DNA of 64,000 nt from Aureimonas sp. AU12. GTDB taxonomy: Bacteria; Pseudomonadota; Alphaproteobacteria; Rhizobiales; Rhizobiaceae. Shown piece after piece: positions 9,611 through 17,570 of the stretch. The notes under the pieces were generated by a model. That model ran no database searches and was not told the origin of the DNA. It saw only the letters and a program-made list of their open reading frames with translations. How positions within the stretch are numbered: the stretch's first letter is position 1; each line of letters opens with the position of its first letter. Position numbers and translations under genes: made by a program. Where the stretch lies: the NCBI RefSeq assembly GCF_001463705.1, contig NZ_BBWH01000027.1, positions 62,001 to 126,000 of the forward strand. The letters run 5' to 3'.

Positions 9611-11674
9611 ATGCGCATGACCATGAAGCTGAAGCTGGGTGTAAGCTTCGGAACGATCCTGCTGATGACCGGCGCCGTCGGCTATTTCGGCATCCAGTCG
9701 CTGTCCGGCAGCAACGACATGCTGCGCAGTTTCGCGGATCGTCCGTTCGCGCAGGTCCAGGGCACCAACGACATCCAGACTTCGCTGGAAACCGTACGCC
9801 GCGACATCCTCGTCTCGTTCTTCACCGCCGACCCGGAGAAGCTGAAGGGAACCGTCGCGGAATACGACGAGAACTGGCGCTCGATGACGACCCGGCTGCA
9901 GGACGTGCTGCGCTCGATGCCGGTCGAGACGCGTGATGCGTTCAAGGATGTCGAGCCCATGATGGCCGAGCTGAAGGCCGTCTCGGACGAGACCTTCCGG
10001 CTGGGACAAAATGCCGACGCCTCTGCCGTCGAGACCGGCTTCGTCCAGTCCGAGCCGCCGATGCAGACGATGACGACGGGCCTGACGGCCCTGCGCAACG
10101 AGGTGTCGCCGACCGACATGCCGGCCCTTCAGGCCCGCGAGGCCATCCAGCAGATCGCGACCTCCGTCCTCGACGCGCGCATCCAGATGGCCAGGACGCT
10201 GGCCCTGACGGACGACGCCGAGATCGGCGTCGCCAGCCATCGCCTGAACGAACTGAACGGCCAGATCCAGGCGGGTCTGACCGACATCGGCCAGCGCGTT
10301 CCGGCTCTCGCAGACGAGGTGAAGGCTTTGGAAACCATCTGGGCGGCCGCCTTCAAGGTCATGCGGGCCAGCGCCGACGTCGGCGTGCAGAACTGGTTGG
10401 CCAAGGCTCAGGACATGGCGAACACCAAGCAGGGCCCGATGGCGCTCGCGGCGGCCAAGCGGATCGACGATTTGACGAACTCGGCCTCCCACACGGCCGA
10501 CACCTTCCTGACCGACGCGCAAGGGCAATACGACGCCACGCGCCTGACGCTGCTGGCGCTCATCGTCGGCGCCGTCGTGCTCGGCGCGGCCGCCGCCAGC
10601 TGGATGGCGCTGTCGATCTCGCGCGGCCTCGGGCGTGCCGTGCGGCTGGCCGACGCGATCGGGGCGGGCGACGTTTCGCAGCAGGTGGCGGCGAAGGGCA
10701 CCGACGAGGTCGGCGACCTCCTGCGCTCGATGAACACGATGAGCGCCAAGCTCTCGAGCGTTGCGTCGAGCGTCACGACATCGGCGGCGCAGGTCGCCGC
10801 GGGATCGACGCAATCGGCGGTGACGGCGAACCAGCTGTCGTCGGGCTCCACCGAGCAGGCGGCCGCCTCGGAGCAGGCTTCGGCGGCGGTCGAGGAGATG
10901 ACGGCGAACGTTCGCCAGAACGCCGACAACGCCTCGACGACGGAGAAGATCGCGGCGCAGGCTTCGCAAAGCGCGGAGAAGACGGGCGTGGCCGTGGCCG
11001 CCTCGGTCGAGGCCATGCGGGTCATCGCCGAGAAGATCTCGGTGGTTCAGGAGATCGCTCGCCAGACGGACCTTCTGGCGCTGAACGCGGCGATCGAGGC
11101 GGCGCGCGCCGGCCAGCACGGCAAGGGGTTCGCGGTCGTGGCGTCCGAAGTGCGCAAGCTGGCCGAGCGGTCGGCGCAGGCCGCGCAGGAAATTGGAACC
11201 CTGTCGACGCAGACGCTGCTGACCTCGGAGGAGGCCGGCCAGATGCTGGCCGTGCTCGTGCCCGACATCCAGCGCACCGCCGAACTCGTGTCCGAAATTT
11301 CTGCGGCCTGCCGCGAGCAGTCGGTCGGCATCGACCAGATCAACCAGGCGATCCAGCAGCTCGATCAGGTGACGCAGGCCAATGCCGGCGCCGCCAACGA
11401 GATGTCGGCCACCGCCGGCCAGCTCTCGGCCGAAGCCGGTCGCCTCGAGGACAGCGTCGGATTTTTCCGCACCGCTCCCGCCGCCCTTGCGATCGGTAGC
11501 CCCGCGCCGTCGCGTCAGGACAGCGTCCGGTCGCTTCAGGCCAAGGTGCAGGCGTTCGGTACGACGCACCGGCCGCAGCCTTCGTCGGCGCGCCGCGCTC
11601 CCGCACCCGCCACCGACGGCGGGTTCGACATGGATCTCGGAGCGGAGGGCGCGTTCGAGAAGATGAGCGCCTGA
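9611..11674 (+). CDS. methyl-accepting chemotaxis protein (first paralogue)
   Basis: Transmembrane chemoreceptor of 687 residues. TM1 lies at about residues 10-30; a helical periplasmic sensor of about 270 residues follows, roughly the size of an HBM-type double helical bundle. TM2 is [21 protein letters not shown], then come HAMP and the signalling hairpin with the conserved [21 protein letters not shown] tip. The protein ends FEKMSA, so it has no NWETF-type CheR/CheB tether. I chose the ATG at 9611: AGAGAGG ends seven bases before it, and the resulting N-terminus aligns residue for residue with the paralogue at 43184. Upstream in-frame ATGs at 9578 and 9605 are possible. No che genes are nearby, so it must feed a core chemotaxis system elsewhere. 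Confidence 0.93.
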   Translation: MRMTMKLKLGVSFGTILLMTGAVGYFGIQSLSGSNDMLRSFADRPFAQVQGTNDIQTSLETVRRDILVSFFTADPEKLKGTVAEYDENWRSMTTRLQDVLRSMPVETRDAFKDVEPMMAELKAVSDETFRLGQNADASAVETGFVQSEPPMQTMTTGLTALRNEVSPTDMPALQAREAIQQIATSVLDARIQMARTLALTDDAEIGVASHRLNELNGQIQAGLTDIGQRVPALADEVKALETIWAAAFKVMRASADVGVQNWLAKAQDMANTKQGPMALAAAKRIDDLTNSASHTADTFLTDAQGQYDATRLTLLALIVGAVVLGAAAASWMALSISRGLGRAVRLADAIGAGDVSQQVAAKGTDEVGDLLRSMNTMSAKLSSVASSVTTSAAQVAAGSTQSAVTANQLSSGSTEQAAASEQASAAVEEMTANVRQNADNASTTEKIAAQASQSAEKTGVAVAASVEAMRVIAEKISVVQEIARQTDLLALNAAIEAARAGQHGKGFAVVASEVRKLAERSAQAAQEIGTLSTQTLLTSEEAGQMLAVLVPDIQRTAELVSEISAACREQSVGIDQINQAIQQLDQVTQANAGAANEMSATAGQLSAEAGRLEDSVGFFRTAPAALAIGSPAPSRQDSVRSLQAKVQAFGTTHRPQPSSARRAPAPATDGGFDMDLGAEGAFEKMSA

Positions 11675-12111
11675 GACCAGCAGCCTCCTCCACCGGGATT
11701 CGCAGGTCCGAGACGAAAGGGAGCACAGCGTGTGCTCCCTTTTTTATTTCGCCACTTGGATTCGCAGGGGACTGGTTCTGGTGCGGGTGTTCCGGAGCAG
11801 GATGGGGGTTGTCCACGGCCGAGGCCCACCCGGACCGATCGCCCCGATGGCATGATTGCCGAACACAGAACCGCCTGACGCACATATGCCGCGGCGCATG
11901 ACGGCTGCCGCGAGACCGCGCAAAGGCCCCCCCCCGTGATTGCCGGCCATTGCGCGCGCAGGTTTCTTGCCGGCAACTCATAAGGGAAGAAAAGGTAATC
12001 GATTCACAGTCTCGCGCGAACCCTTAACCAGTCCCACTCTGAGCGCCTGCAGTATTAACCGCGGTGATACGGCTTGTTGGGATGGTGGACCACGTCTTCA
12101 AGAGGTGCGCC
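11675..12111. other. 437-base intergenic region with terminator and C-homopolymer
   Basis: It begins with the chemoreceptor terminator (11719-11745). A run of about ten C residues near 11927-11936 is a likely site of slippage or sequencing error. The remainder should carry the promoter for the PAS-GGDEF-EAL gene. No frame here looks like a gene. Confidence 0.5.
11719..11745 (+). terminator. intrinsic terminator of the first chemoreceptor gene
   Basis: A perfect 9-bp stem, GGGAGCACA and TGTGCTCCC, around a GCG loop, followed at once by six T residues. It starts about 45 bases after the chemoreceptor stop codon. Confidence 0.93.
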
Positions 12112-14175
12112 ATGTCCATTCATCATAGGGACGACTTACAGTCTCGGCTTCTGATCCAGAGCGTCACCGAATACGCGATCTACATGCTGACGCCCGAAGG
12201 CTACGTCGCGAGCTGGAACCCCGGTGCGGAGCGCGCGAAGGGGTATCACGCCGACGAGATCATCGGGCAGCATATCGCCTGCTTCTACGACGAGGCCGAC
12301 CGCAACGCCGGACGTCCCGAGCGCAACCTCGACGCCGCCCGGCTCGCAGGCCGATTCGAGGAGCAGGGATGGCGCCACCGGAAGGACGGCAGCCGCTTCT
12401 GGGCCAATGTCGTCATCGACGCCATCCGGGTGGACGGGGCGGTCGTCGGCTTCGCCAAGGTGACCCGCGACTGCACCGAGCAGCGCGAGCACGCACTGGC
12501 GCTCGCGGCGATGTCGGCCAATCTTCGCACGGTCCTGTCCTTCAGCCCGCACGGCACCTGCCTCCTCGATGCCGACCTGCGGATCGTCCTGTGCAACCCC
12601 GCCTTCGCCAAGATGCTGAAGGTCGATTCCGGGGCGGCCGAGGGCCAAGGCTTCGCCGATCTCCTGCGCGAGCCCTTCGAGGAGGCGCCGAAGCCGGCGG
12701 TGCTCGATCTGCTGCAGGCGCTTCGCCGGGACGCAGGCCGGGATGCCTCCCACGAGATCGACTGGAGCGGCCGGATCCTTCTCGTCGTCGCGCGCGCGGC
12801 GGAAAACGGCGGCATGGTCCTGTCGCTCGAGGACGTGACGGAGCTGCGGCGCAGCCAGAGCGCGGTGCTGCGGAAGGTCACGCACGACGCCCTGACCGAT
12901 CTGCAGAACCGCGGCGCGCTGGAGGCCCGCCTCGGTGCCCGGTTCGCCGGCACCTCGGCCTTCGCCCCGTGCTGGCTTCTCTACATCGATCTCGATCGTC
13001 TGAAGGCCGTGAACGACACGCATGGTCATCTCGCGGGGGACGCCATCCTGAAGGAAACGGCCTGCCGGCTGTCGAAGGGGCTGCGGGGCGGCGACTGCGC
13101 CTACCGCGTGAGCGGCGACGAGTTCATCGTGCTCATCGAGGGAGCACCGGCCCCCGACGCCGTGGCGGGGATCGCCAGGCGGCTCCACGCCACGCTCGCC
13201 GAGCCGTTGGAGTTCGAGGGGCGCACCCTCGCCATGGGCTGCAGCATCGGCATCGCCGACTCCCGGGCCGAGGACGCTGCGCCCTCGAATGTCGTCGATC
13301 GCGCCGACATCGCCCTCTATCAGGCCAAGCACGACGGGCGCGGCTGCATCCGGTTCCACGACGAGGAGATGGCCCGCTCGGCCCGGAAGCGCCGGACCTT
13401 GGAGATGCAGCTGCGCCGGGCGATGACCGAGCGGGAGTTCTCGCTCTTCTACCAGCCGGTCACCGCCGCAGACGGCGCCGGCATCGAAGGGTTCGAGGCG
13501 CTGATCCGCTGGACGCAGCCCGGTGGCGCGATGGTCTCGCCCGGCGACTTCATCCCGCTGGCCGAGGAGCTTGGGCTCATGGCCGAGATCGGCGGCTGGG
13601 TCTTCGAGACGGCCTGCCTGGAAGCGGCCACCTGGCCCTCGCACCTGACCCTCGCCGTCAACGTCTCGGCCACGCAAATGCAGGATCCCCATCTGATGGA
13701 GCGGGTCCGGATCGCGCTCGACAAGAGCGGGCTCGACCCGCGCCGCCTGGAAGTCGAGATAACCGAGACCGCGATGATCACCGACCACGCGCAGACGCTG
13801 TCGATCCTGACGGAACTGCGGGCGATGGGCATCCTCGTCGCCATCGACGATTTCGGCACCGGCTACTCGTCGCTGAGCTTCCTGCAGACGCTGCCCTTCA
13901 CCCGCATCAAGATCGACCGCAGCTTCGTCCAGGACATCGCAAGCAACAGCCAGTCGATGGCGATCGTGCGCGGCGTCATGCGCATCAGCCGCGATCTCGG
14001 CCTCCAGGTGACGGCCGAGGGCGTCGAGACTCAGGAACAGCGCGACATCCTCCTGCGCGAGTCCTGCCAGAATCTGCAAGGCTATCTCATCGCGCGGCCG
14101 ATGCCCGTCTCGGACATCAAGGCCTTCCTGTCGAGAACGCAAGGCCCCGCCGAAGCCCAGGTCCGCGCCGCCTGA
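12112..14175 (+). CDS. PAS-PAS-GGDEF-EAL cyclic-di-GMP signalling protein
   Basis: Soluble protein of 687 residues with, in order, an N-terminal PAS domain (YMLTPEGYVASWNPGAERAKGY), a second weaker PAS, a GGDEF domain and an EAL domain. The cyclase motif reads SGDEF instead of GGDEF, so activity is uncertain. The phosphodiesterase side keeps every catalytic block I can check: FEALIRW, NVSATQ, EITE, DDFGTGYSS, KIDRSF, EGVET and QGYLIARP. The likely net role is c-di-GMP breakdown, tuned by the PAS domains. Start at 12112 is favoured because AGAGGTG lies 4 bases before it; an in-frame ATG at 12064 has no such site. It follows a chemoreceptor but is separated from it by a terminator. Confidence 0.92.
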   Translation: MSIHHRDDLQSRLLIQSVTEYAIYMLTPEGYVASWNPGAERAKGYHADEIIGQHIACFYDEADRNAGRPERNLDAARLAGRFEEQGWRHRKDGSRFWANVVIDAIRVDGAVVGFAKVTRDCTEQREHALALAAMSANLRTVLSFSPHGTCLLDADLRIVLCNPAFAKMLKVDSGAAEGQGFADLLREPFEEAPKPAVLDLLQALRRDAGRDASHEIDWSGRILLVVARAAENGGMVLSLEDVTELRRSQSAVLRKVTHDALTDLQNRGALEARLGARFAGTSAFAPCWLLYIDLDRLKAVNDTHGHLAGDAILKETACRLSKGLRGGDCAYRVSGDEFIVLIEGAPAPDAVAGIARRLHATLAEPLEFEGRTLAMGCSIGIADSRAEDAAPSNVVDRADIALYQAKHDGRGCIRFHDEEMARSARKRRTLEMQLRRAMTEREFSLFYQPVTAADGAGIEGFEALIRWTQPGGAMVSPGDFIPLAEELGLMAEIGGWVFETACLEAATWPSHLTLAVNVSATQMQDPHLMERVRIALDKSGLDPRRLEVEITETAMITDHAQTLSILTELRAMGILVAIDDFGTGYSSLSFLQTLPFTRIKIDRSFVQDIASNSQSMAIVRGVMRISRDLGLQVTAEGVETQEQRDILLRESCQNLQGYLIARPMPVSDIKAFLSRTQGPAEAQVRAA

Positions 14176-14551
14176 ACGACGACGCCCGACCCGCGATGGT
14201 GCAGCAAAGGCGGCCTACGATTCGATGTGAACGCCGCGAGGCGCCTTTGCGGGGTCCCCGAGCAGGATCCCGTTCGCATCGAACATGGAGACGGTACGAC
14301 ACCATGCATATGGGTCGGCGTCGCGTAGGAGACCTCAGGGCTATCGAAGGCCTGTTGAACGTCGAGGACCCAGCGACCGGACTGGCAATCGGCGTCATGT
14401 TCGGTCGGGGTGAGCGGTGGCGACCATCGTTGCCGAACGGGGAGCCGTCACACGGTCTTGAGAGGGCGGCGAACGCCGGCGGGCATGCAAAGCCCCGGTT
14501 TTGGACGCCGGCTGCCGGCACCGAAATGCCTCTGCGGCGGATCTGACGCGC
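14176..14551. other. 376-base region between convergent genes
   Basis: It lies between the convergent PAS-GGDEF-EAL and TetR genes. Frames present overlap neighbours or have no ribosome site or family resemblance. I see no T-run hairpin. Nothing else supported. Confidence 0.5.
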
Positions 14552-15160
14552 TCAGGCCGGAGCGGCAGCGGGAGGCGCAGGCCAGCCCTTCATCGTGAGT
14601 TCGACCACGTTCTTCAGGTCGTCCGGGCTGGCGCCGCCCGTCGCCTGCACGGCCATGCCGTTGGCCACGGCCATGACGTAGCGGGCAAGGCACTCGGGGT
14701 TGGCGTCGGCGGGGAGGTCGCCGGCGGCCTGCCATTCCTCGAGACGGTCGCGGAGGCGGGCCTCGCCCTGCGCGCGGCGTGCGGTCAGTTCCTGGCGGAT
14801 GGCGTCGCTCGCCTCGCTGCAGACGAGCGCGCCCTGCACCATGAGACAGCCGCGCGGGGCGTCGTCGCCGCTGCCGGCACCGGCGAAGCTCAGGAGAAGG
14901 CGCTCGACCGCGCGGCGCGAGGTCGGCTCGTTGAGGACGTCGCAGGACGGATCGGTCCGCATTGCGCCATAGCGATCCAGCACCTTGCGGAACAGCTCCT
15001 CCTTGTTGCCGAACGCCGCGTAGAGGCTCGGGCGCGTGACACCCATCGCCTCCGTCAGGTCGCTCAGCGACGTGCCCTCGTAGCCATGACGCCAGAACAC
15101 GTCGAGCGCCTGATCGAGGGCCCTGTCGACGTCGAACTCCCTTGGGCGACCCATCGCCAT
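14552..15160 (-). CDS. TetR/AcrR-family repressor of the adjacent RND pump
   Basis: DNA-binding repressor of 202 residues. The N-terminal helix-turn-helix (about residues 10-60) has the typical ...HGYEGTSLSDLTEAMGVTRPSLY pattern and FGNKEELF; the C-terminal domain has RGCLMVQGAL, seen in the YcdC/TetR_C ligand-binding group of efflux regulators. AAGGAG is about ten bases before the ATG at 15160; an ATG two codons later is equally possible. It is divergent from a small gene/RND pump group, and the region between contains two matching palindromes around a rightward promoter, the usual layout of an efflux operon controlled by its own ligand-responsive repressor. Confidence 0.9.
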   Translation of the reverse strand: MAMGRPREFDVDRALDQALDVFWRHGYEGTSLSDLTEAMGVTRPSLYAAFGNKEELFRKVLDRYGAMRTDPSCDVLNEPTSRRAVERLLLSFAGAGSGDDAPRGCLMVQGALVCSEASDAIRQELTARRAQGEARLRDRLEEWQAAGDLPADANPECLARYVMAVANGMAVQATGGASPDDLKNVVELTMKGWPAPPAAAPA

Positions 15161-15211
15161 GGCTTGGAAACTCCTTCTTCAAACGCGGCAAAGGCCGCTT
15201 CGCTTATTCTG

Positions 15212-15223
15212 TACCTGTCGGTA
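15212..15223. promoter_or_regulatory. TetR operator candidate 1 (TACC-N4-GGTA)
   Basis: The palindrome TACCTGTCGGTA lies immediately upstream of the TTGACA hexamer. It shares the TACC-N4-GGTA form with a second copy 57 bases downstream. Paired sites of this form beside a divergent TetR gene are the likely targets of that repressor. Confidence 0.65.
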
Positions 15224-15233
15224 AAATAATCCG

Positions 15234-15262
15234 TTGACAGGCGGAAACCAAGCCCCTATCTC
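15234..15262 (+). promoter_or_regulatory. sigma70-type promoter, TTGACA-N17-TATCTC
   Basis: A perfect -35 hexamer TTGACA (15234-15239), a 17-base spacer and TATCTC (15257-15262). Transcription would start near 15269, inside the second operator, and run rightward into the two small genes and the RND pump. Confidence 0.6.
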
Positions 15263-15268
15263 GTTCAT

Positions 15269-15280
15269 TACCGATTGGTA
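15269..15280. promoter_or_regulatory. TetR operator candidate 2 (TACC-N4-GGTA)
   Basis: The palindrome TACCGATTGGTA overlaps the expected start point of the rightward promoter. Together with the copy at 15212-15223 it brackets the promoter, so occupancy would block both polymerase entry and escape. Confidence 0.65.
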
Positions 15281-15551
15281 TGGAAGTCCAGGCCGCCCGG
15301 CGCCGAGATCGACCTTCGATTAAGACCGCAGCGAGCCAAGGGTTCCCGGATCCGATCGCCGGCGTGCCGCCCTCAGCTTCCGGCGACGCGCCACCTCGAA
15401 CCGCTCGCTTGCCGCGAGCTTATGGAGACGCCCGCCGACAACCGGCGTCTCTTGCCTCCAGCCCATCGAGGACCGCGTCGCGGCCCACCCTTCGACCGAC
15501 TGCCGGTCGCAGGATCCCTTCCGCTCGACCTGATGCCAAAGGATGCCTCTC

Positions 15552-15899
15552 ATGATCCGCTACCTGCTCATCGCCACGACGCTGACGGCGACGCTCACCG
15601 CTCTGATCTCCGCACCGGCCGCAACGGCTGCCGGCCTCATTCCCGGCTCCGACACCGGAACGCGCCAGGCGCAGACGGTCGAGGACTTCGCCGTCGGCAG
15701 CGGCCGCTTCGGTGACACCGCACAGGACCCGAGCCGGACCTACGGCTATCCCGCCACCGACCGCGCCGCCCCCCGCGCGACCAGCTCGAAGGCTCCGGCC
15801 GACGCTGCCACGACCGGCATCGTCCGGGGCTCCGAGCGCGACGCTCCGACACCCGCGCCGGCCCGAGGCCGCCTCGTTCCCGGCTCCGACAGCTTCTGA
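15552..15899 (+). CDS. small exported protein, unknown function (115 aa)
   Basis: I do not recognise the family. The protein starts MIRYLLIATTLTATLTALIS and has a clear signal peptide with probable cleavage after ATAA. The mature part is about 90 residues, rich in Ala, Pro, Gly, Asp and Ser. It carries a related octad at both ends: LIPGSDTG at the new N-terminus and LVPGSDSF at the C-terminus, with IVRGSERD between. There is no Cys and no membrane anchor, so it should be periplasmic. AAAGGA lies 8 bases before the ATG, which decides this start over one three codons upstream. It is the first gene after the TetR-bracketed promoter and points towards the RND pump. Confidence 0.7.
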   Translation: MIRYLLIATTLTATLTALISAPAATAAGLIPGSDTGTRQAQTVEDFAVGSGRFGDTAQDPSRTYGYPATDRAAPRATSSKAPADAATTGIVRGSERDAPTPAPARGRLVPGSDSF

Positions 15900-16002
15900 C
15901 GACGCCGATCGCGGCCCGCGAAAGGCCTCCCACGTGGGCCGCGATCCCTCTCGTTTTCGACGACCTGCCCGACACCCTCATCTCAGCCGCCAGGAGACGA
16001 GC

Positions 16003-16239
16003 ATGCCGAACCCACCCGCCTTCGCCGCGTCCTCCCACCGGGCGGCAAGTGCTCCTCCCGCCTTCTGGCGCCGCGCTACGCAGGCCCTGATCCGGCTCGA
16101 CCGACACCTGATCGGTCTCGGCGATCGCGCCGCCGTCCATGAGCCTGCCGAAAGGCCGGCCCGCCGACCGGCGGCGCCTGCCACGCTGCCGCACGCCAAC
16201 CCCGAGCCCTCCGTGACCGTCAGCGCCCTGCTTCTCTGA
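16003..16239 (+). CDS. small hypothetical protein (78 aa)
   Basis: Unrecognised small protein between the exported protein and the RND adaptor. AGGAG lies six bases before the ATG. The product (MPNPPAFAASSHRAAS...) has a short amphipathic, basic helix (FWRRATQALIRLDRHLIGLG) and a Pro/Ala-rich tail ending SALLL. No signal peptide or membrane helix. Gaps of 103 bases upstream and 77 downstream fit an operon with the pump, but I cannot assign a role. Confidence 0.55.
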   Translation: MPNPPAFAASSHRAASAPPAFWRRATQALIRLDRHLIGLGDRAAVHEPAERPARRPAAPATLPHANPEPSVTVSALLL

Positions 16240-16316
16240 GCGGCTTCGCCCCCATCTTTCGCGTCGGCCTTCGATCGTTCGGCTCCGCCGACGCCTGCGC
16301 TCTCCCGAGGTTTTCC

Positions 16317-17537
16317 ATGTCCAAGACACAGACTTCGATCAAATGGGCCTTCGCCTCCGTGGCGCTCGTCTCGACGGTTCTCGGCGGCCCGCTCGTCTGG
16401 CCCGTGGCCGGCGATGCCGCGCGTGCCGACAAGCCGACGGCCGCCGCGCCGCCCAGCGCCACGCCCGCCTCCGTCGCGCGTGTCGAGGCCCGTTCCGTCG
16501 CCACCTGGACGAAGTTCTCCGGCCGGCTCGAAGCCGTCGGGCGCGTCGACTTGCGCTCGCGCGTCGCCGGCGCCGTCGAGGCCACGCATTTCCGCGAGGG
16601 GTCGCTTATTGCCAAGGGCGATCTCCTCGTCACCATCGACCCCGCGCCCTTCGAGGCCGCGCTGGCGCGGGCACAGGCCGCCGTCGAGAGCGCCAAGGCC
16701 CGGCTCGCCTTCGCCGCCGGCGAAGAGGAGAGGGGGCTCGCCTTGCGCGACAGCCGCACGCTCGCCGCCAGTGAGTACGCCCGCCGCGTCCAGGCCGGCC
16801 TCGAGGCCACCGCCGATCTCGCCTCGGCGAAAGCGGCGCTGCGCACCGCCGAACTCGATCTCTCCTATACGCAGATCCAGGCGCCGATCGCCGGGCGCAT
16901 CGGGCGCATCGAGGTCGATGTCGGCAATCTCGTCACCGCCGGCGCCGGCTCGCCGGTGCTTGCCTCGCTCGTCTCCGTCGATCCGATCTATGCCAGCTTC
17001 GACGCCGACGAGGCCGCGATCAGCCGCGCCATCGCCGCGCTTCCCGAAGGTTCGCGCGACCATGCCGACCGCATTCCCGTCGAGATGGACCGCGCCGACG
17101 GCGGCGTGGCCGTGGGCCGGATCCAGCTGATCGATCCCACCGTCGATCCGGTGAACGGCACGGTGCGCGTGCGCGCCAGCTTTCCCAATCCCGGCGGCAA
17201 GCTGATGCCCGGCCAGTTCGCCCGCCTTCGGCTCGGCGAGCCGCAGCCCGGCCCCGCCTTGCTCGTTTCCGAACGCGCCGTCGGCACCGACCAGGACCGC
17301 AAGTTCGTGCTCGTGGTCGATCGCGACGACAAGGCCGAGTACCGCAACGTCACGCTCGGCGCCCCCGCCGAGGGTCTTCGCATCGTCACCGCCGGCCTTC
17401 GCGCCGACGAGCGCATCGTCGTCAACGGTCTCCAGCGCATCCGGCCGGGGTCGCTCATCGCGCCCCAGATGGTGGGCATGGACGGGGCGACCGACGCCAA
17501 CCTGCAAGCCGCCGCCGCAGAGCCCAAGCAGCCGTAA
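16317..17537 (+). CDS. RND efflux periplasmic adaptor (membrane-fusion) protein
   Basis: AcrA/MexA-type adaptor of 406 residues linking an inner-membrane RND pump to an outer-membrane channel. It has an N-terminal hydrophobic signal (VALVSTVLGGPLVWPVAG), a barrel-sandwich/lipoyl half-motif (VDLRSRVAGAVEATHFREGSLIAKGDLL), a coiled-coil hairpin (about residues 100-170), the second half-motif (YTQIQAPIAGRIGRIEVDVGN) and a beta-barrel domain. The signal has no lipobox Cys, so it is probably not a lipoprotein. GAGG is six bases before the ATG. The pump gene follows after 33 bases. No outer-membrane TolC gene is adjacent. Confidence 0.93.
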   Translation: MSKTQTSIKWAFASVALVSTVLGGPLVWPVAGDAARADKPTAAAPPSATPASVARVEARSVATWTKFSGRLEAVGRVDLRSRVAGAVEATHFREGSLIAKGDLLVTIDPAPFEAALARAQAAVESAKARLAFAAGEEERGLALRDSRTLAASEYARRVQAGLEATADLASAKAALRTAELDLSYTQIQAPIAGRIGRIEVDVGNLVTAGAGSPVLASLVSVDPIYASFDADEAAISRAIAALPEGSRDHADRIPVEMDRADGGVAVGRIQLIDPTVDPVNGTVRVRASFPNPGGKLMPGQFARLRLGEPQPGPALLVSERAVGTDQDRKFVLVVDRDDKAEYRNVTLGAPAEGLRIVTAGLRADERIVVNGLQRIRPGSLIAPQMVGMDGATDANLQAAAAEPKQP

Positions 17538-17570
17538 CCCGATACCGTCGTCCCGAAGGGACCTGTCGTC

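Larger units (their letters stand above)
15161..15551. other. 391-base divergent control region with long rightward leader
   Basis: It holds the TetR promoter, a rightward promoter with two operators (separate entries), then about 280 bases of apparently untranslated leader before the small secreted protein at 15552. No frame inside the leader has a good ribosome site. Confidence 0.5.

Noticed and set aside
9518-11569. Minus-strand open frame of 683 codons opposite the first chemoreceptor
   Set aside because: Composition (Arg/Gly/His/Leu repeats) is typical of antisense shadows; the plus strand encodes a complete chemoreceptor.
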